Shown here piece by piece: positions 19,818-28,310 of a stretch of DNA of 64,000 nt. The stretch is from DASPWW01 sp963841715 (GTDB lineage: Bacteria > Actinomycetota > Thermoleophilia > Solirubrobacterales > 70-9). The stretch is taken from the NCBI GenBank assembly GCA_963841715.1, contig CAWJDP010000001.1, forward strand, positions 1-64,000. The letters run 5' to 3'. Under the pieces are notes generated by a model. That model searched no databases, was not told the DNA's origin, and was given only the letters and a program-made list of their open reading frames with translations. The stretch's first letter is position 1. Every line of letters starts with the position of its first letter. The position numbers and the translations under genes are program-made.

Positions 19818-20933
19818 GTGATGGCGTCTGCGTCCGGGGACGAGCTGCACGAGCTTGAGGCCCGACAGGATCCCCGGCTACTGAAGGCCCTCGACATGGT
19901 CGCGCCGGGCACACCGCTGCGCGAGGGCCTGGACAACATCAGCCACGCGCGGACCGGGGGGCTGCTGTTGATCGGCGACGCCGAGGAGCTCTCGTTCCTG
20001 TTCTCCGGCGGGATCCGGCTCGATGTCGACTACACGCCCGCGCTCCTCTACCAGGTCGCGAAGATGGACGGGGCGATCGTGCTCGACGAGCACGGGTCGA
20101 AGATCTGCTGGGCGAACGTCCAGCTGATGCCCGACCCGACGATCCTCTCGATGGAGACCGGGACCCGGCACCGCACCGCCGAGCGCGTCTCGAAGCAGAC
20201 CTCGGCGCTCGTGATCTCGGTCTCCGAGCGCCGCGACGTCGTCTCCCTCTACCTCGAGGGGATGAAGTACATCCTCCAGGACATTCCGACCGTGCTCAGC
20301 AAGGCCAACCAGGGCCTCGCGACGCTGGAGAAGTACCGCGCGCGTCTCGACGGAGTCTCGGCCCGGCTGACCGTGCTCGAGTTCGAGGGCGGCGTGGTCC
20401 TCTATGACGTCCTCGGGGTGCTGCAGCGCGCAGAGCTCGTGACGCGGATGGCCGCCGAGGTCGAGCGCTACATCATCGAGCTCGGCGCCGAGGGCAGGCT
20501 GATCGAAATGCAGCTCGAGGAGACGGTCGTCGGCGTGATGGCCGACCGGGCGGCGCTCGTCCGCGACTACACGAGCAACGACTCCGAGGCGAACGTCGAG
20601 GCGACTCTGCTCGAGCTCGCGCGCGTCCCGCACCAGGAACTGCTCGACTTCGGCCGCCTCGCCGAGCTGCTCGGGTACGACCGCAAGATGAACACGCTTG
20701 ACTTTCCCGTGGCGCCCCGCGGCTACCGGATTCTCGGCCGCATCCCGCGCCTGCCAAGACTGGCCGCGCAGAAGATCATCCGCCGGTTCGGCGGCCTCGA
20801 CGAGATTCTCGCCGCTACCCAGTCCGACCTCGAGGAGGTCGACGGGGTTGAGGAGACGCGAGCAAAGGAGATTCGAGAGGGGCTGCGCAGGCTCCAGGAG
20901 GTCGACCTTGTCGACCGATATCTACAGAGCTGA
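19818..20933 (+). CDS. disA: Diadenylate cyclase DisA (DNA integrity scanning)
   Basis: 371 residues (GTG 19818, or ATG 19821 next to it). DisA joins two ATP into c-di-AMP and pauses at branched DNA. The DAC domain has the diagnostic D-G-A at 84-86 (K-M-D-G-A-I-V-L-D) and R-H-R at 117-119 (G-T-R-H-R-T-A-E-R). A helical linker follows. The C-terminal helix-hairpin-helix DNA-binding domain is seen in G-Y-R-I-L-G-R-I-P-R-L-P and I-I-R-R-F-G-G-L-D-E-I-L-A. The full family length is present. It sits between radA and carD as in other actinobacteria, and its role with RadA in recombination control is known from Bacillus. Confidence 0.97.
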   Translation: MMASASGDELHELEARQDPRLLKALDMVAPGTPLREGLDNISHARTGGLLLIGDAEELSFLFSGGIRLDVDYTPALLYQVAKMDGAIVLDEHGSKICWANVQLMPDPTILSMETGTRHRTAERVSKQTSALVISVSERRDVVSLYLEGMKYILQDIPTVLSKANQGLATLEKYRARLDGVSARLTVLEFEGGVVLYDVLGVLQRAELVTRMAAEVERYIIELGAEGRLIEMQLEETVVGVMADRAALVRDYTSNDSEANVEATLLELARVPHQELLDFGRLAELLGYDRKMNTLDFPVAPRGYRILGRIPRLPRLAAQKIIRRFGGLDEILAATQSDLEEVDGVEETRAKEIREGLRRLQEVDLVDRYLQS

Positions 20934-20962
20934 CGGCCGCCTCCAAGCGGTCGTCTCGACTT

Positions 20963-20978
20963 AAGGAGGCGAACAATT
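20963..20978 (+). promoter_or_regulatory. Strong ribosome site in front of an in-frame ATT (carD)
   Basis: AAGGAGG at 20963-20969 is followed 6 nt later by ATT at 20976-20978, which is in frame with carD eight codons before its ATG at 21000. The usual ATG has its own weaker GAGG 5 nt upstream. The strong site at the right spacing suggests that translation may begin at ATT, as is known for infC in Escherichia coli. Confidence 0.45.
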
Positions 20979-20999
20979 CCCGAGCTAGCAGAGGACGTA

Positions 21000-21539
21000 A
21001 TGGAGAACGGCCCCGAGATGCCGGTGCTCCAATGCGATTTCAACCAGGGTGACAACGTCGTCTATCCGCATCACGGGGCCGGAGTCGTGCTGAAGAAGGA
21101 GACCAGAGAGCTGCTGGGGGAGAAGCGGGACTACCTGACGATCAAGATTCTCCACAACAACATGACCGTGATGGTGCCGTGTGAGAACGCCGGGCGGGCG
21201 GGGCTGCGTCGAGTGATCGACGAGGACGAGGTGAAGAAGGTGATCGGTGTCCTGACCGGTGAGGTCTCGGACATGCCGAAGAACTGGAACCGGCGCTTCA
21301 AGTACAACCGGGAGAAGATCAAGACCGGCGACGTCTTTGAGCTCGCCGAGGTCGTGCGCAACCTGGCGATTCGCGAGTGGGAGAAGGGACTCTCCACGGG
21401 GGAGAAGCAGATGTACACGCGGGCGAAGAAGATCCTCGCCTCCGAGTTCATGTACGCGCTCGACAAGGACGAGGACGGGGCCGAGGAATACCTCGACACG
21501 CTGCTCGAGGACCGCTTCGGGGCCAAGGCCACGGCCTGA
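21000..21539 (+). CDS. carD: CarD family RNA polymerase-binding regulator
   Basis: 179 residues from the ATG at 21000 (187 if the ATT at 20976 is used). CarD binds the RNA polymerase beta subunit and stabilises open complexes, mainly at rRNA and housekeeping promoters. The Tudor-like RNAP-interaction domain opens with F-N-Q-G-D-N-V-V-Y-P-H-H-G-A-G-V-V and continues to Y-L-T-I-K-I-L and M-T-V-M-V-P. The helical DNA-binding domain includes N-W-N-R-R-F-K-Y-N-R-E-K-I-K-T-G and the Trp of R-E-W-E-K-G-L-S. Length and order match mycobacterial CarD. ispD starts 23 bp after its stop, so an operon is likely. Confidence 0.95.
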   Translation: MENGPEMPVLQCDFNQGDNVVYPHHGAGVVLKKETRELLGEKRDYLTIKILHNNMTVMVPCENAGRAGLRRVIDEDEVKKVIGVLTGEVSDMPKNWNRRFKYNREKIKTGDVFELAEVVRNLAIREWEKGLSTGEKQMYTRAKKILASEFMYALDKDEDGAEEYLDTLLEDRFGAKATA

Positions 21540-21561
21540 CCCCGGCCCGTTTGAAGGCAAG

Positions 21562-22254
21562 ATGACCGCGGCTGCGGGGGAGGCGGCCGCGGTCATCGCC
21601 GCCGCCGGGTCGGGCGAGAGGCTTGGCGCGGGCGGCCCAAAGGCGCTGGTCGAGCTCGCCGGGCGCCCGCTGCTGACGTGGTCGGTGGACGCGTTCGCCG
21701 GCGCGAAGTCGACCGGCTCGGCGGTTATCGCGGCGCCGCCGGGGCGCGAGCGCGACGTCGAGGAGCTGCTCGGCCCGTTCGACATCGATGCCCGGGTCGT
21801 GACCGGAGGTGAGACGCGATCCGAATCCGTCGCCGCGGCGATCGCCGAGCTCGACGCCGATCTCACGGTCGTTCACGACGCCGCGCGGCCGCTTGTGACC
21901 CCGGGGATGATCGACGCCGTGATCGCCGATCTCGCCGGCGAGGAGGACGCCGACGGAGTCGTCGCGGCGACGCCGGTCAGCGACACGATCAAGCAGGTGC
22001 TGCGAGGCCGCGAGGTTGAGCGCACGCTCGACCGCTCGAGTCTGTGGGCGGCGCAGACCCCGCAGGCGTTCCGAACCGATGCCCTCCGCCGCGCGCTCGC
22101 GTCGACGGCGCTGCTCCGTCAGGCGACCGACGACGCGATGCTGCTCGAGCGGATCGGCGGCCGCGTGCTCCTCCACGAGGCGCCGGCGGCGAACATCAAG
22201 GTGACGACCGAGCTCGACCTCCGCGTCGCTGAGCTGCTGCTCGGCGCGAGCTGA
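21562..22254 (+). CDS. ispD: 2-C-methyl-D-erythritol 4-phosphate cytidylyltransferase
   Basis: 230 residues. IspD makes CDP-methylerythritol from CTP and MEP in the non-mevalonate isoprenoid pathway. The CTP-binding loop A-A-G-S-G-E-R-L-G-A-G-G-P-K lies at 14-27, followed by G-G-x-x-R-S-E-S-V and the conserved V-H-D-A-A-R-P, then A-A-T-P-V-S-D-T-I-K and W-A-A-Q-T-P-Q-A-F. All key residues of the family are visible. The ATG at 21562 is 23 bp downstream of carD. Unusually, the partner ispF is not next to it but about 3.1 kb away, behind a TetR/P450 operon on the other strand and a PHP phosphoesterase gene. Confidence 0.95.
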   Translation: MTAAAGEAAAVIAAAGSGERLGAGGPKALVELAGRPLLTWSVDAFAGAKSTGSAVIAAPPGRERDVEELLGPFDIDARVVTGGETRSESVAAAIAELDADLTVVHDAARPLVTPGMIDAVIADLAGEEDADGVVAATPVSDTIKQVLRGREVERTLDRSSLWAAQTPQAFRTDALRRALASTALLRQATDDAMLLERIGGRVLLHEAPAANIKVTTELDLRVAELLLGAS

Positions 22255-22266
22255 GAGCGGCTCGAG

Positions 22267-22905
22267 CTAGGAGACCGCGGCCGCGTCGCGCTCCTCGGCC
22301 AGCGCGCGCAGGCCGGTGAAGAAGATCTCGAGCATCCCGGCGAAGAGCTCGTCCGGGACGTCGGGCTCGAGCGTCTTCTCCATCGCGAAGCCGTTCGCCA
22401 TCGCGAACGTCATCTGGGCCATCCGCTCCGGCGCCAGCGGCGGGTCGATGCCCAGCTGCTCAGACCGCTGCCGGAAACCGTCCGCGATTCGCTCTCGAAG
22501 CGTCGCGTAGCGTTTCACGAGCTCGCGCCGAAGCCGCGCGTCCCGCGCCGCGTGGGCGATGAACTCGGCGAACAGCCGCTGCCAGTCTGGGTCGCTGACG
22601 ACGTAGTGGGCGAAGTCGGCGCCCGCCTGCCGGGCCTGCTCCTCCGGGTCGGCGTCGGAGCTCATCACGCGGTCGAGCTCGCCGAGCCGGGCCGTGAAGC
22701 GATCGTCGAGCATCGCGAGGAAGAGCTCCGCCTTGCCGTCGAAGTTCGCGTACACGGCACCCTTTGTGTACCCGGCGTCGGCGGCCACCTCGTCGAGCGT
22801 CGCGCGGTCGTATCCACGGCGCGCAAAGACCTTCGCGGCCGAGGCGAGGAGCGCGGCGCGCGTCCGCTCGCGGTTCTCCTGTCGCGACAGCTGCTGCGAG
22901 CTCAT
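22267..22905 (-). CDS. TetR/AcrR family repressor of the P450 operon
   Basis: 212 residues. The N-terminal TetR helix-turn-helix is clear: R-T-R-A-A-L-L-A-S-A-A-K-V-F-A-R-R-G-Y-D, T-L-D-E-V-A, then G-Y-T-K-G-A-V-Y-A-N-F. The all-helical C-terminal domain (about residues 70-205) would bind an unknown hydrophobic ligand. The start overlaps the stop of the P450 gene upstream (ATGA at 22902-22905), so both come from one message. An almost perfect 18-bp palindrome sits in the promoter of that message at 24289-24306, implying that this protein represses its own operon. The ligand may be a substrate of the P450. Confidence 0.9.
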   Translation of the reverse strand: MSSQQLSRQENRERTRAALLASAAKVFARRGYDRATLDEVAADAGYTKGAVYANFDGKAELFLAMLDDRFTARLGELDRVMSSDADPEEQARQAGADFAHYVVSDPDWQRLFAEFIAHAARDARLRRELVKRYATLRERIADGFRQRSEQLGIDPPLAPERMAQMTFAMANGFAMEKTLEPDVPDELFAGMLEIFFTGLRALAEERDAAAVS

Positions 22906-24269
22906 CCGGCGGGCGCAGCCACGACCTCGGCGCCGCGCCGCGGCACCATCGTGATCACGCGGCGGACCATGCGCTCGGACTCGAGCCGGGTCGGCCGCAG
23001 CGAGCGGCGCTTGAGGATCTCACGCAGCACGACGCTCATCTCGAACTCCGCGAACGAGGCACCGAGGCAGCGCCGGACCCCGCCGCCGAACGGGATCCAG
23101 GTGTAGGTCCCGGGGGCGCGCTCGAGGAACCGCTCGGGCCGGAAGCGATCGGGCTCGGGATAGATCCTCGGGTCGCGGTGGACGAGATAGATCGACGGAA
23201 CGACCGCGGCGCCGGCCGGCAGCAGGCGCCCGCCGAACTCCATCGGCTCGGCGAGCCGGCGGAGAACGATCGAGATCACGGGGCGCAGCCGCAGCGTCTC
23301 CTTGATCACCGCGTCCATGTACGCCCCGTCCCCGGCGCGCGTCTCCTCCGCGAGGCGCTGCATCTTCTCCGGGTGGCGGGCGAGGCGCTCGATCGCCCAC
23401 GCGAGCGAGGTCGCCGTCGTCTCGTGGCCGGCGACGAGCAGCGTCATCAGCTCGTCGCGGAGCTCCTTGTCGCTCATCGGCGAGCCGTCCTCGTGCTTCG
23501 CCTGGAGCAGCAGAGAGAGGATGTCCTCGCGCTCGGCGAGGTCTCCTGCCTTGCGGCGCGTCGCGATCTCCTCCTGGAGCACGCGGTCGACCGGCTCGAG
23601 GGTGCGCCTGAACGACGCCATGCCGGCGACGCGCCGCGGGCCGACGATCGACAAAAAGGCGAGCTGGCGCGTATTGCTGAGCAGGTTGAGGACGTTGCGG
23701 AGCTCGTTTCGAAGCCGTCCGAGGCGCTCGCCCTCCTCGACGCCGAACACGGCCCGGAGGATCACCTCGAGGGTGACCGCCTGCATCCGCGGCCACAGCC
23801 GGATCGGCTCGGCGGCCGGCCAGCGGTCGATCTCGTCGGCGGCGACCTGCGCCATCACGTCGCGGTAGCGCTGCATGCGCTTGCCGTGGAAGGGCGGAAG
23901 CATCAGCTTGCGCTGCTCGATGTGGGCGGGCCCGTCGAGCAGCAGCACGGAGTGGCTGCCGAGGATCGGGAGCAGGACGATGTTGGCCTCGCCGGCGCGC
24001 GCGACGCTTGGGTCGGCGCGGAAGACCTCTTGGACGACGTCGGGGTCGCTGACCATCACCCAGCTGCCCTCGTAGGCGATCCGGAGCGTGAACATGTCGC
24101 CGTAGCGCTCGCGGCAGCGGTCCATCGTGTCCAGCGGCCGCAGGGCCCAGACGAGCGTCTGCACCAGGCGCGGGGCGCGCGGCCCAGGCGGAAGCGAGGG
24201 CGTCGCCACGCTCGCGCCGTTGGCGCCGGATGCGCTTCGGGCCCGGGTCGGCTTCGTCGTCGTTGCCAT
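22902..24269 (-). CDS. Cytochrome P450
   Basis: 455 residues from the ATG at 24269; a GTG at 24290 would add seven residues but lies inside the operator. Family marks in order: I-helix A-G-H-E-T-T-A, K-helix K-E-T-L-R (ExxR), P-E-R-F region, and the heme loop F-G-G-G-V-R-R-C-L-G-A-S-F-A with the axial Cys near 401. It is a soluble class I type enzyme needing ferredoxin and reductase partners that are not encoded nearby. The N-terminus has P-P-G-P-R-A-P, typical of the CYP110/CYP102-like proline hinge. It is cotranscribed with the TetR repressor. The substrate is unknown; a fatty acid, terpenoid or xenobiotic would fit a TetR-controlled P450. Confidence 0.95.
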   Translation of the reverse strand: MATTTKPTRARSASGANGASVATPSLPPGPRAPRLVQTLVWALRPLDTMDRCRERYGDMFTLRIAYEGSWVMVSDPDVVQEVFRADPSVARAGEANIVLLPILGSHSVLLLDGPAHIEQRKLMLPPFHGKRMQRYRDVMAQVAADEIDRWPAAEPIRLWPRMQAVTLEVILRAVFGVEEGERLGRLRNELRNVLNLLSNTRQLAFLSIVGPRRVAGMASFRRTLEPVDRVLQEEIATRRKAGDLAEREDILSLLLQAKHEDGSPMSDKELRDELMTLLVAGHETTATSLAWAIERLARHPEKMQRLAEETRAGDGAYMDAVIKETLRLRPVISIVLRRLAEPMEFGGRLLPAGAAVVPSIYLVHRDPRIYPEPDRFRPERFLERAPGTYTWIPFGGGVRRCLGASFAEFEMSVVLREILKRRSLRPTRLESERMVRRVITMVPRRGAEVVAAPAG

Positions 24270-24288
24270 CGCCACGGGGACGATATTC

Positions 24289-24309
24289 ACATACCGACCG
24301 GTATGTCAA
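24289..24309 (-). promoter_or_regulatory. TetR operator inside the P450 promoter
   Basis: ACATACCG-AC-CGGTATGT at 24289-24306 has two perfect 8-bp arms around 2 bp, a typical TetR-family site. On the minus strand the consensus -35 TTGACA (24304-24309) overlaps one arm, so a bound repressor would block RNA polymerase directly. Confidence 0.8.
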
Positions 24310-24324
24310 GTTGGGCCAGCTCGC

Positions 24325-24486
24325 TCAGCGGCTGAGCAGGACCCAGACGAGCGCGATCGCGAACGCGATCTGCCCGAACCCGAGCGCGGTGCCGAAGTTC
24401 ACGGCGCCTAGCAGCGCCGCGAGCGCGGCCCCGGCGGCGAACGCCGCGAGCACGATCCCGATGTCGCCGGCCAACCCTCTCGACAC
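24325..24486 (-). CDS. 53-residue membrane protein
   Basis: A GTG at 24484-24486 opens a 53-residue frame closing with TGA at 24325-24327. The protein is M-S-R-G-L-A-G-D followed by two hydrophobic helices (I-G-I-V-L-A-A-F-A-A-G-A-A-L-A and Q-I-A-F-A-I-A-L-V-W-V-L-L) and a final S-R. A TAGGCT box ends 6 nt before the GTG, the same arrangement as before several other genes here, which supports its reality. I know no function. It lies just upstream of the P450 promoter on the same strand and is divergent from the PHP phosphoesterase gene. Confidence 0.6.
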   Translation of the reverse strand: MSRGLAGDIGIVLAAFAAGAALAALLGAVNFGTALGFGQIAFAIALVWVLLSR

Positions 24487-24554
24487 GGGGTTAGCCTACC
24501 CCGGCCTGCCAGCAACCCCGCCGCGGCGGACGCGGAGCGGAGTACGCGGCCGGA

Positions 24555-25385
24555 GTGATCATGCTCACCGACTACCACGTCCATCTGCGCCCGGATGCAC
24601 TCGACGCGACGCCCGAGGACTACTTCACCGAGGCGAACGTCGGGCGCTACCTCGAGGCCGCCGCCGCGGCGGGGATCGAGGAGCTCGGGGTCTCCGAGCA
24701 CATCTACCGCTTCACCGAGGCGCTCGAGCTGTGGCGGCACCCGTTCTGGGTCGAGGAGGCGCGCGACGATCTCGGTGCGTACTGCGAGTTCGTGCGCACG
24801 ACGCCGCTCCGGCTCGGGATCGAGGCCGACTTCGTCCCCGGCGCCGAGGACCACACCGCGAGCCTGCTCGACGCCCACGACTTCGACTACGTGATCGGCT
24901 CGGTCCACTTCATCGGCGACCACGCGGTCGACGACGCGGGCTATGACGTCTGGGAGACGGGCGGCGACGGCGATGCGGTCTGGCAGAGCTACTTCGAGCT
25001 CGTCGCGCGCGCGGCGCGGTCGGGCCTGTTCGACATCCTCGCCCACCCCGACCTGGTGAAGATGTGGGGCGACGCGCGCCCGGTCCCCGAGCGCGATCCA
25101 CGCTTCCACTACGAACCGGCGGTCGAGGCGATCGCGGAGGTGGGCGTCGCGGTTGAGCTCTCGACCGCGGGGCTGCGCAAGCCGGTCGACGAGATCTATC
25201 CCTCGCGGGCGCTGGCGGAGATGTGCGTCGACGCGGATGTGCCGTTCGCGCTGTCCTCGGACGCGCATGTGCCGGACCAGATCGGGTACGAGTATGCGCG
25301 GGCGGTCGAGATGCTGAACGAGCTTGGAGTCACCGAGATCTGCGCATTCGAGCGCCGCGAGCGGCGCGCGGTGCCGCTCGGATGA
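24555..25385 (+). CDS. PHP-domain phosphoesterase, histidinol-phosphatase-like
   Basis: 276 residues (GTG 24555; ATG 24561 is an alternative). The PHP metal motifs are present: D-Y-H-V-H-L at the start, the Glu of G-V-S-E-H near residue 47, I-E-A-D-F, I-G-S-V-H-F, L-A-H-P-D-L and, at the end, S-S-D-A-H-V-P. This set matches the HisJ/HisK trinuclear histidinol-phosphatase family, which removes phosphate from L-histidinol phosphate. No other his genes are nearby, so a different phosphomonoester is possible. Its stop overlaps the ispF start (ATGA), so IspF output depends on translation of this gene. Confidence 0.85.
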   Translation: MIMLTDYHVHLRPDALDATPEDYFTEANVGRYLEAAAAAGIEELGVSEHIYRFTEALELWRHPFWVEEARDDLGAYCEFVRTTPLRLGIEADFVPGAEDHTASLLDAHDFDYVIGSVHFIGDHAVDDAGYDVWETGGDGDAVWQSYFELVARAARSGLFDILAHPDLVKMWGDARPVPERDPRFHYEPAVEAIAEVGVAVELSTAGLRKPVDEIYPSRALAEMCVDADVPFALSSDAHVPDQIGYEYARAVEMLNELGVTEICAFERRERRAVPLG

Positions 25386-25864
25386 GCGCGCAGCCACCGG
25401 GAGCCGGCGGCTTCCGGGTCGGGGTCGGATACGACAGCCACCGGCTCGTCGAGGGCCGCCCGCTCGTCCTCGGCGGTGTCGAGATCCCGTCCGAGCGCGG
25501 CCTCGCGGGCCACTCGGACGCCGACGTCCTCACCCACGCCGTGATCGACGCGCTGCTCGGCGCCGGCGGCCAGGGCGACCTCGGCTCCCTGTTCCCGTCC
25601 GAGGACGCGCAGTGGCGCGACGCCGACTCGATCGACATGCTCCGCGTCGCGATCGGCACGCTCCCCGGCCGGCCCTTGAACGTCGACGCGACGCTCGTCT
25701 GTGAGGCGCCACCGATCGGGCCCCACCGCGCGGAGATGGAACGCCGGCTGAGTGAGGCGCTCTCGGCTCCGGTCAGCGTCAAGGCGACCACGAACGACAC
25801 GATGGGGGCGATCGGTCGCGGCGAGGGGATCGCTTGCATCGCCGTGGCGCTCGTTGAGATGTAG
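25382..25864 (+). CDS. ispF: 2-C-methyl-D-erythritol 2,4-cyclodiphosphate synthase
   Basis: 160 residues; the ATG overlaps the preceding stop. IspF cyclises CDP-ME 2-phosphate to MEcPP in the non-mevalonate pathway. The zinc ligands are seen in V-G-Y-D-S-H-R (D-x-H near residues 18-20) and G-H-S-D-A-D-V-L-T-H. G-D-L-G-S-L-F-P-S and K-A-T-T-N-D-T-M-G-A-I-G-R-G-E-G are also canonical. Usual length for the family. It is a trimer in known structures. It follows a PHP phosphatase gene rather than ispD. Confidence 0.96.
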   Translation: MSAQPPGAGGFRVGVGYDSHRLVEGRPLVLGGVEIPSERGLAGHSDADVLTHAVIDALLGAGGQGDLGSLFPSEDAQWRDADSIDMLRVAIGTLPGRPLNVDATLVCEAPPIGPHRAEMERRLSEALSAPVSVKATTNDTMGAIGRGEGIACIAVALVEM

Positions 25865-25891
25865 ACGGCGGGCGGTCTAAGCTAGGCAGTC

Positions 25892-27557
25892 GTGGACCTG
25901 CGGAAGCTGGCCGAGAGGACCATCGGCCCGGTCGCGCGCCGGGTGCCGCTTGGACCGCTCGGGACAGTCGCCGACGCGGCGTTCACGCTTCGGGTGCTCG
26001 GCGAGACGGGCGTCATCCAGCCGATCCGGCCCGACAAGCTCGCGATCGTGCTGCGGACGATCGCGCGCTGGGGGGCGTCGCCGGCCGCCGGGATCATCAA
26101 CGCCTCGATCGAGCACCCCGACGCGGTCGCGGTCGTCGACGACGCCGGGTCGCTGACCTACGGCCAAATCCAGCGGCGCACCAACTCGCTCGCCCGCGGC
26201 CTGCGCGCGCTCGGCGTCCGCGAGGGCGACGGCGTGGCGATCATGTGCCGCAACCACCGCGGGTTCGTCGAGGCGACGCTCGCCTGCTCGAAGCTCGGCG
26301 CCAACGGGCTCTACCTGAACACCGCGTTCGCCGGGCCGCAGCTGGTCGACGTCGTTGCCCGTGAGGAGCCCGCGCTCCTGATCTACGACGCCGAGTTCAC
26401 CGAGCTGCTGTCCGGGGTCGCCGACGTGCCGCGGGTCGTCTCCTGGCCCGAGGGCGGCGAGCAGGGCGAGGCGGCCGACAGCGTCGACGCGCTGATCGCC
26501 ACCTACCCGCCGACCGACCTCGACCCGCCGCAGGAGTCGGCGCGCTTCGTGATCCTCACCTCCGGGACGACCGGGACGCCGAAGGGCGCGCACCGCGCCC
26601 AGCCCGGGACACTGAGTCCGCTCGCGTCGCTGTTCGCGAAGATCCCCTACCGGTCCGGCGACACCTTCGTCGTGCCCGCGCCGCTGTTCCACTCCTGGGG
26701 CTTCACCCATTTCATCTTCTCGCTCCCGCTCCGCGCGAAGCTCGTGTTGCGGCGCAGGTTCGATCCCGAGGAGACGCTGAAGGCCGTTGACGAGAGCCGC
26801 GCCGAGGTGCTCGCGGTGGTGCCGGTGATGCTGCAGCGGATCCTCGAGCTCCCCGACGAGACGCTCGACCGCTACGACATGAGCTCCCTGCGCGTGACCG
26901 CGGCGAGCGGGTCGGCGCTCCCCGGAGAGCTCGCGACGCGGTGGATGGACCGCTTCGGCGACAACCTCTACAACCTCTACGGATCGACCGAGGTCGCGTG
27001 GGCGACGATCGCGACGCCCGAGGACCTCCGTGCCGCGCCGGGGACCGCGGGTCGGAGGCCACGCGGGACCATTGTGCGGATCATCGACCAGGAGAGGCGA
27101 GGATCTCCCGACCGGCAGGACGGGGCGAATCTTCGTCGGCAACGAGATGTCGTTCGAGGGCTACACGGGCGGCGGCGGCAAGGAGACGATCGACGGCCTG
27201 CTGTCGAGCGGCGACGTCGGCCACCTCGACGAGGCCGGACGCCTGTTCGTCGACGGCCGCGACGACGAGATGATCGTCTCCGGGGGCGAGAACGTGTTCC
27301 CGCGCGAGGTCGAGGACCTGTTGGCTGACCACACCTCGGTCGCCGAGGTCGCGGTGATCGGCGTCGAGGACGAGGAGTTCGGCCAGCGCCTTAAGGCGTT
27401 CGTCGTCCTCCGCGAGACCGAGGCGATGAGCGAGTCCGACGTCAAGGACTTCGTGAAGGCGAACCTCGCCCGCTACAAGGTCCCGCGCGAGGTCGAGTTC
27501 CTCGACTCGCTGCCGCGGAACGCGACCGGCAAGATCCTCAAGCGGGAGCTCGCCTAG
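25892..27557 (+). CDS. Acyl-CoA synthetase (ANL superfamily), with a one-base insertion
   Basis: The protein starts at GTG 25892; a TAAGCT box ends 8 nt upstream, suggesting a leaderless message. It is a FadD-type ligase activating a carboxylic acid to acyl-AMP and acyl-CoA. Visible motifs: L-T-S-G-T-T-G-T-P-K-G (A3), Y-G-S-T-E-V-A-W-A-T (A5), then in another frame G-E-D-L-P-T-G-R-T-G-R-I-F-V-G-N, S-G-D-V-G-H-L-D, G-R-D-D-E-M-I-V-S-G-G-E-N-V-F-P and the C-terminal catalytic Lys in N-A-T-G-K-I-L-K. The frame changes near 27095, where an extra A (GAG-A-GGCGAG) breaks an otherwise complete 555-residue enzyme. An assembly error is the likely cause; otherwise it is a very recent pseudogene. Confidence 0.85.
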
Positions 27558-27559
27558 AT

Positions 27560-28294
27560 CTACTTGATGTGCACCGGAGTGCCGATCGGCATCCGGTGCG
27601 CCAGCTGCGTGATCGCACGGTTTCGCATGCGTATGCAGCCGTGGGATGGGCGACCGGGGATCAGGCCCGGCTGGTTCGTGCCGTGGATGCCGACGACGCC
27701 GCCCTTCGGCCAGTCGCTGATCCGCGAGTAGGCGCTGGTACCGAACGCCCACGGTCCATATAGCCCGTGACGATCCTTCACCTTCAGGCGCTCTCTGATC
27801 CAGAAGCGGCCCGCCGGTGTGGGGGTGCCCGGCTTTCCGACCCCGACTCGCGTCCGCCACACCCTGTGGCCGTTGCGATGGAGGGCGGCGCTCAAATGCC
27901 GACGATTCACGATCAGGTGAGTTCGAACGACGTGCTCGTGCCCGAGCGCGCTGCGCGGGATCCACCCCGTCCGCCCGTTGGGGCGCATCGGGATTCCAAT
28001 CCGTAGCCAGGTGCGTCCGTCCGGATCCGTCCAGCTGCGCAGCAGCAGATACACCTCCGGATACCCGTCCTCGGTTTCATAGCGCGCCCGCGCGACCCGG
28101 CCTGAGCTCGTCTTCGGCAGCCTGCGGATCGGTCCCTCGCGCTTGGGGTGCGACCAGCGGGTGAGTGTCCGCTCGTTTGAGAGGCGCACGCTCGTCGTCA
28201 GGTCGGGTCGGTTTGCGGCGCGCGCCGATGAAACCAGCGCGAGTGCCGACACGAGGGCGCAGGGAACGAGAACGTCGGCGCGGACCCCGACCAC
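27560..28294 (-). CDS. L,D-transpeptidase (YkuD domain), exported
   Basis: About 244 residues from the GTG at 28294, chosen because a signal peptide follows (V-P-C-A-L-V-S-A-L-A-L-V-S-S-A-R-A). Residues 60-120 look like a small SH3-like domain (W-T-D-P-D-G-R-T-W-L-R-I). The YkuD catalytic domain ends with H-G-T-N-Q-P-G (His near 204) and R-P-S-H-G-C-I-R-M-R-N, with the nucleophile Cys near 220. It would form 3-3 cross-links in peptidoglycan or attach proteins to it. It lies 16 bp downstream of the ice-binding-like gene on the same strand, so cotranscription is likely. It converges with the acyl-CoA synthetase with a 2-bp gap. Confidence 0.9.
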   Translation of the reverse strand: MVGVRADVLVPCALVSALALVSSARAANRPDLTTSVRLSNERTLTRWSHPKREGPIRRLPKTSSGRVARARYETEDGYPEVYLLLRSWTDPDGRTWLRIGIPMRPNGRTGWIPRSALGHEHVVRTHLIVNRRHLSAALHRNGHRVWRTRVGVGKPGTPTPAGRFWIRERLKVKDRHGLYGPWAFGTSAYSRISDWPKGGVVGIHGTNQPGLIPGRPSHGCIRMRNRAITQLAHRMPIGTPVHIK

Positions 28295-28310
28295 CGCGAG
28301 CGCCGGGGCG

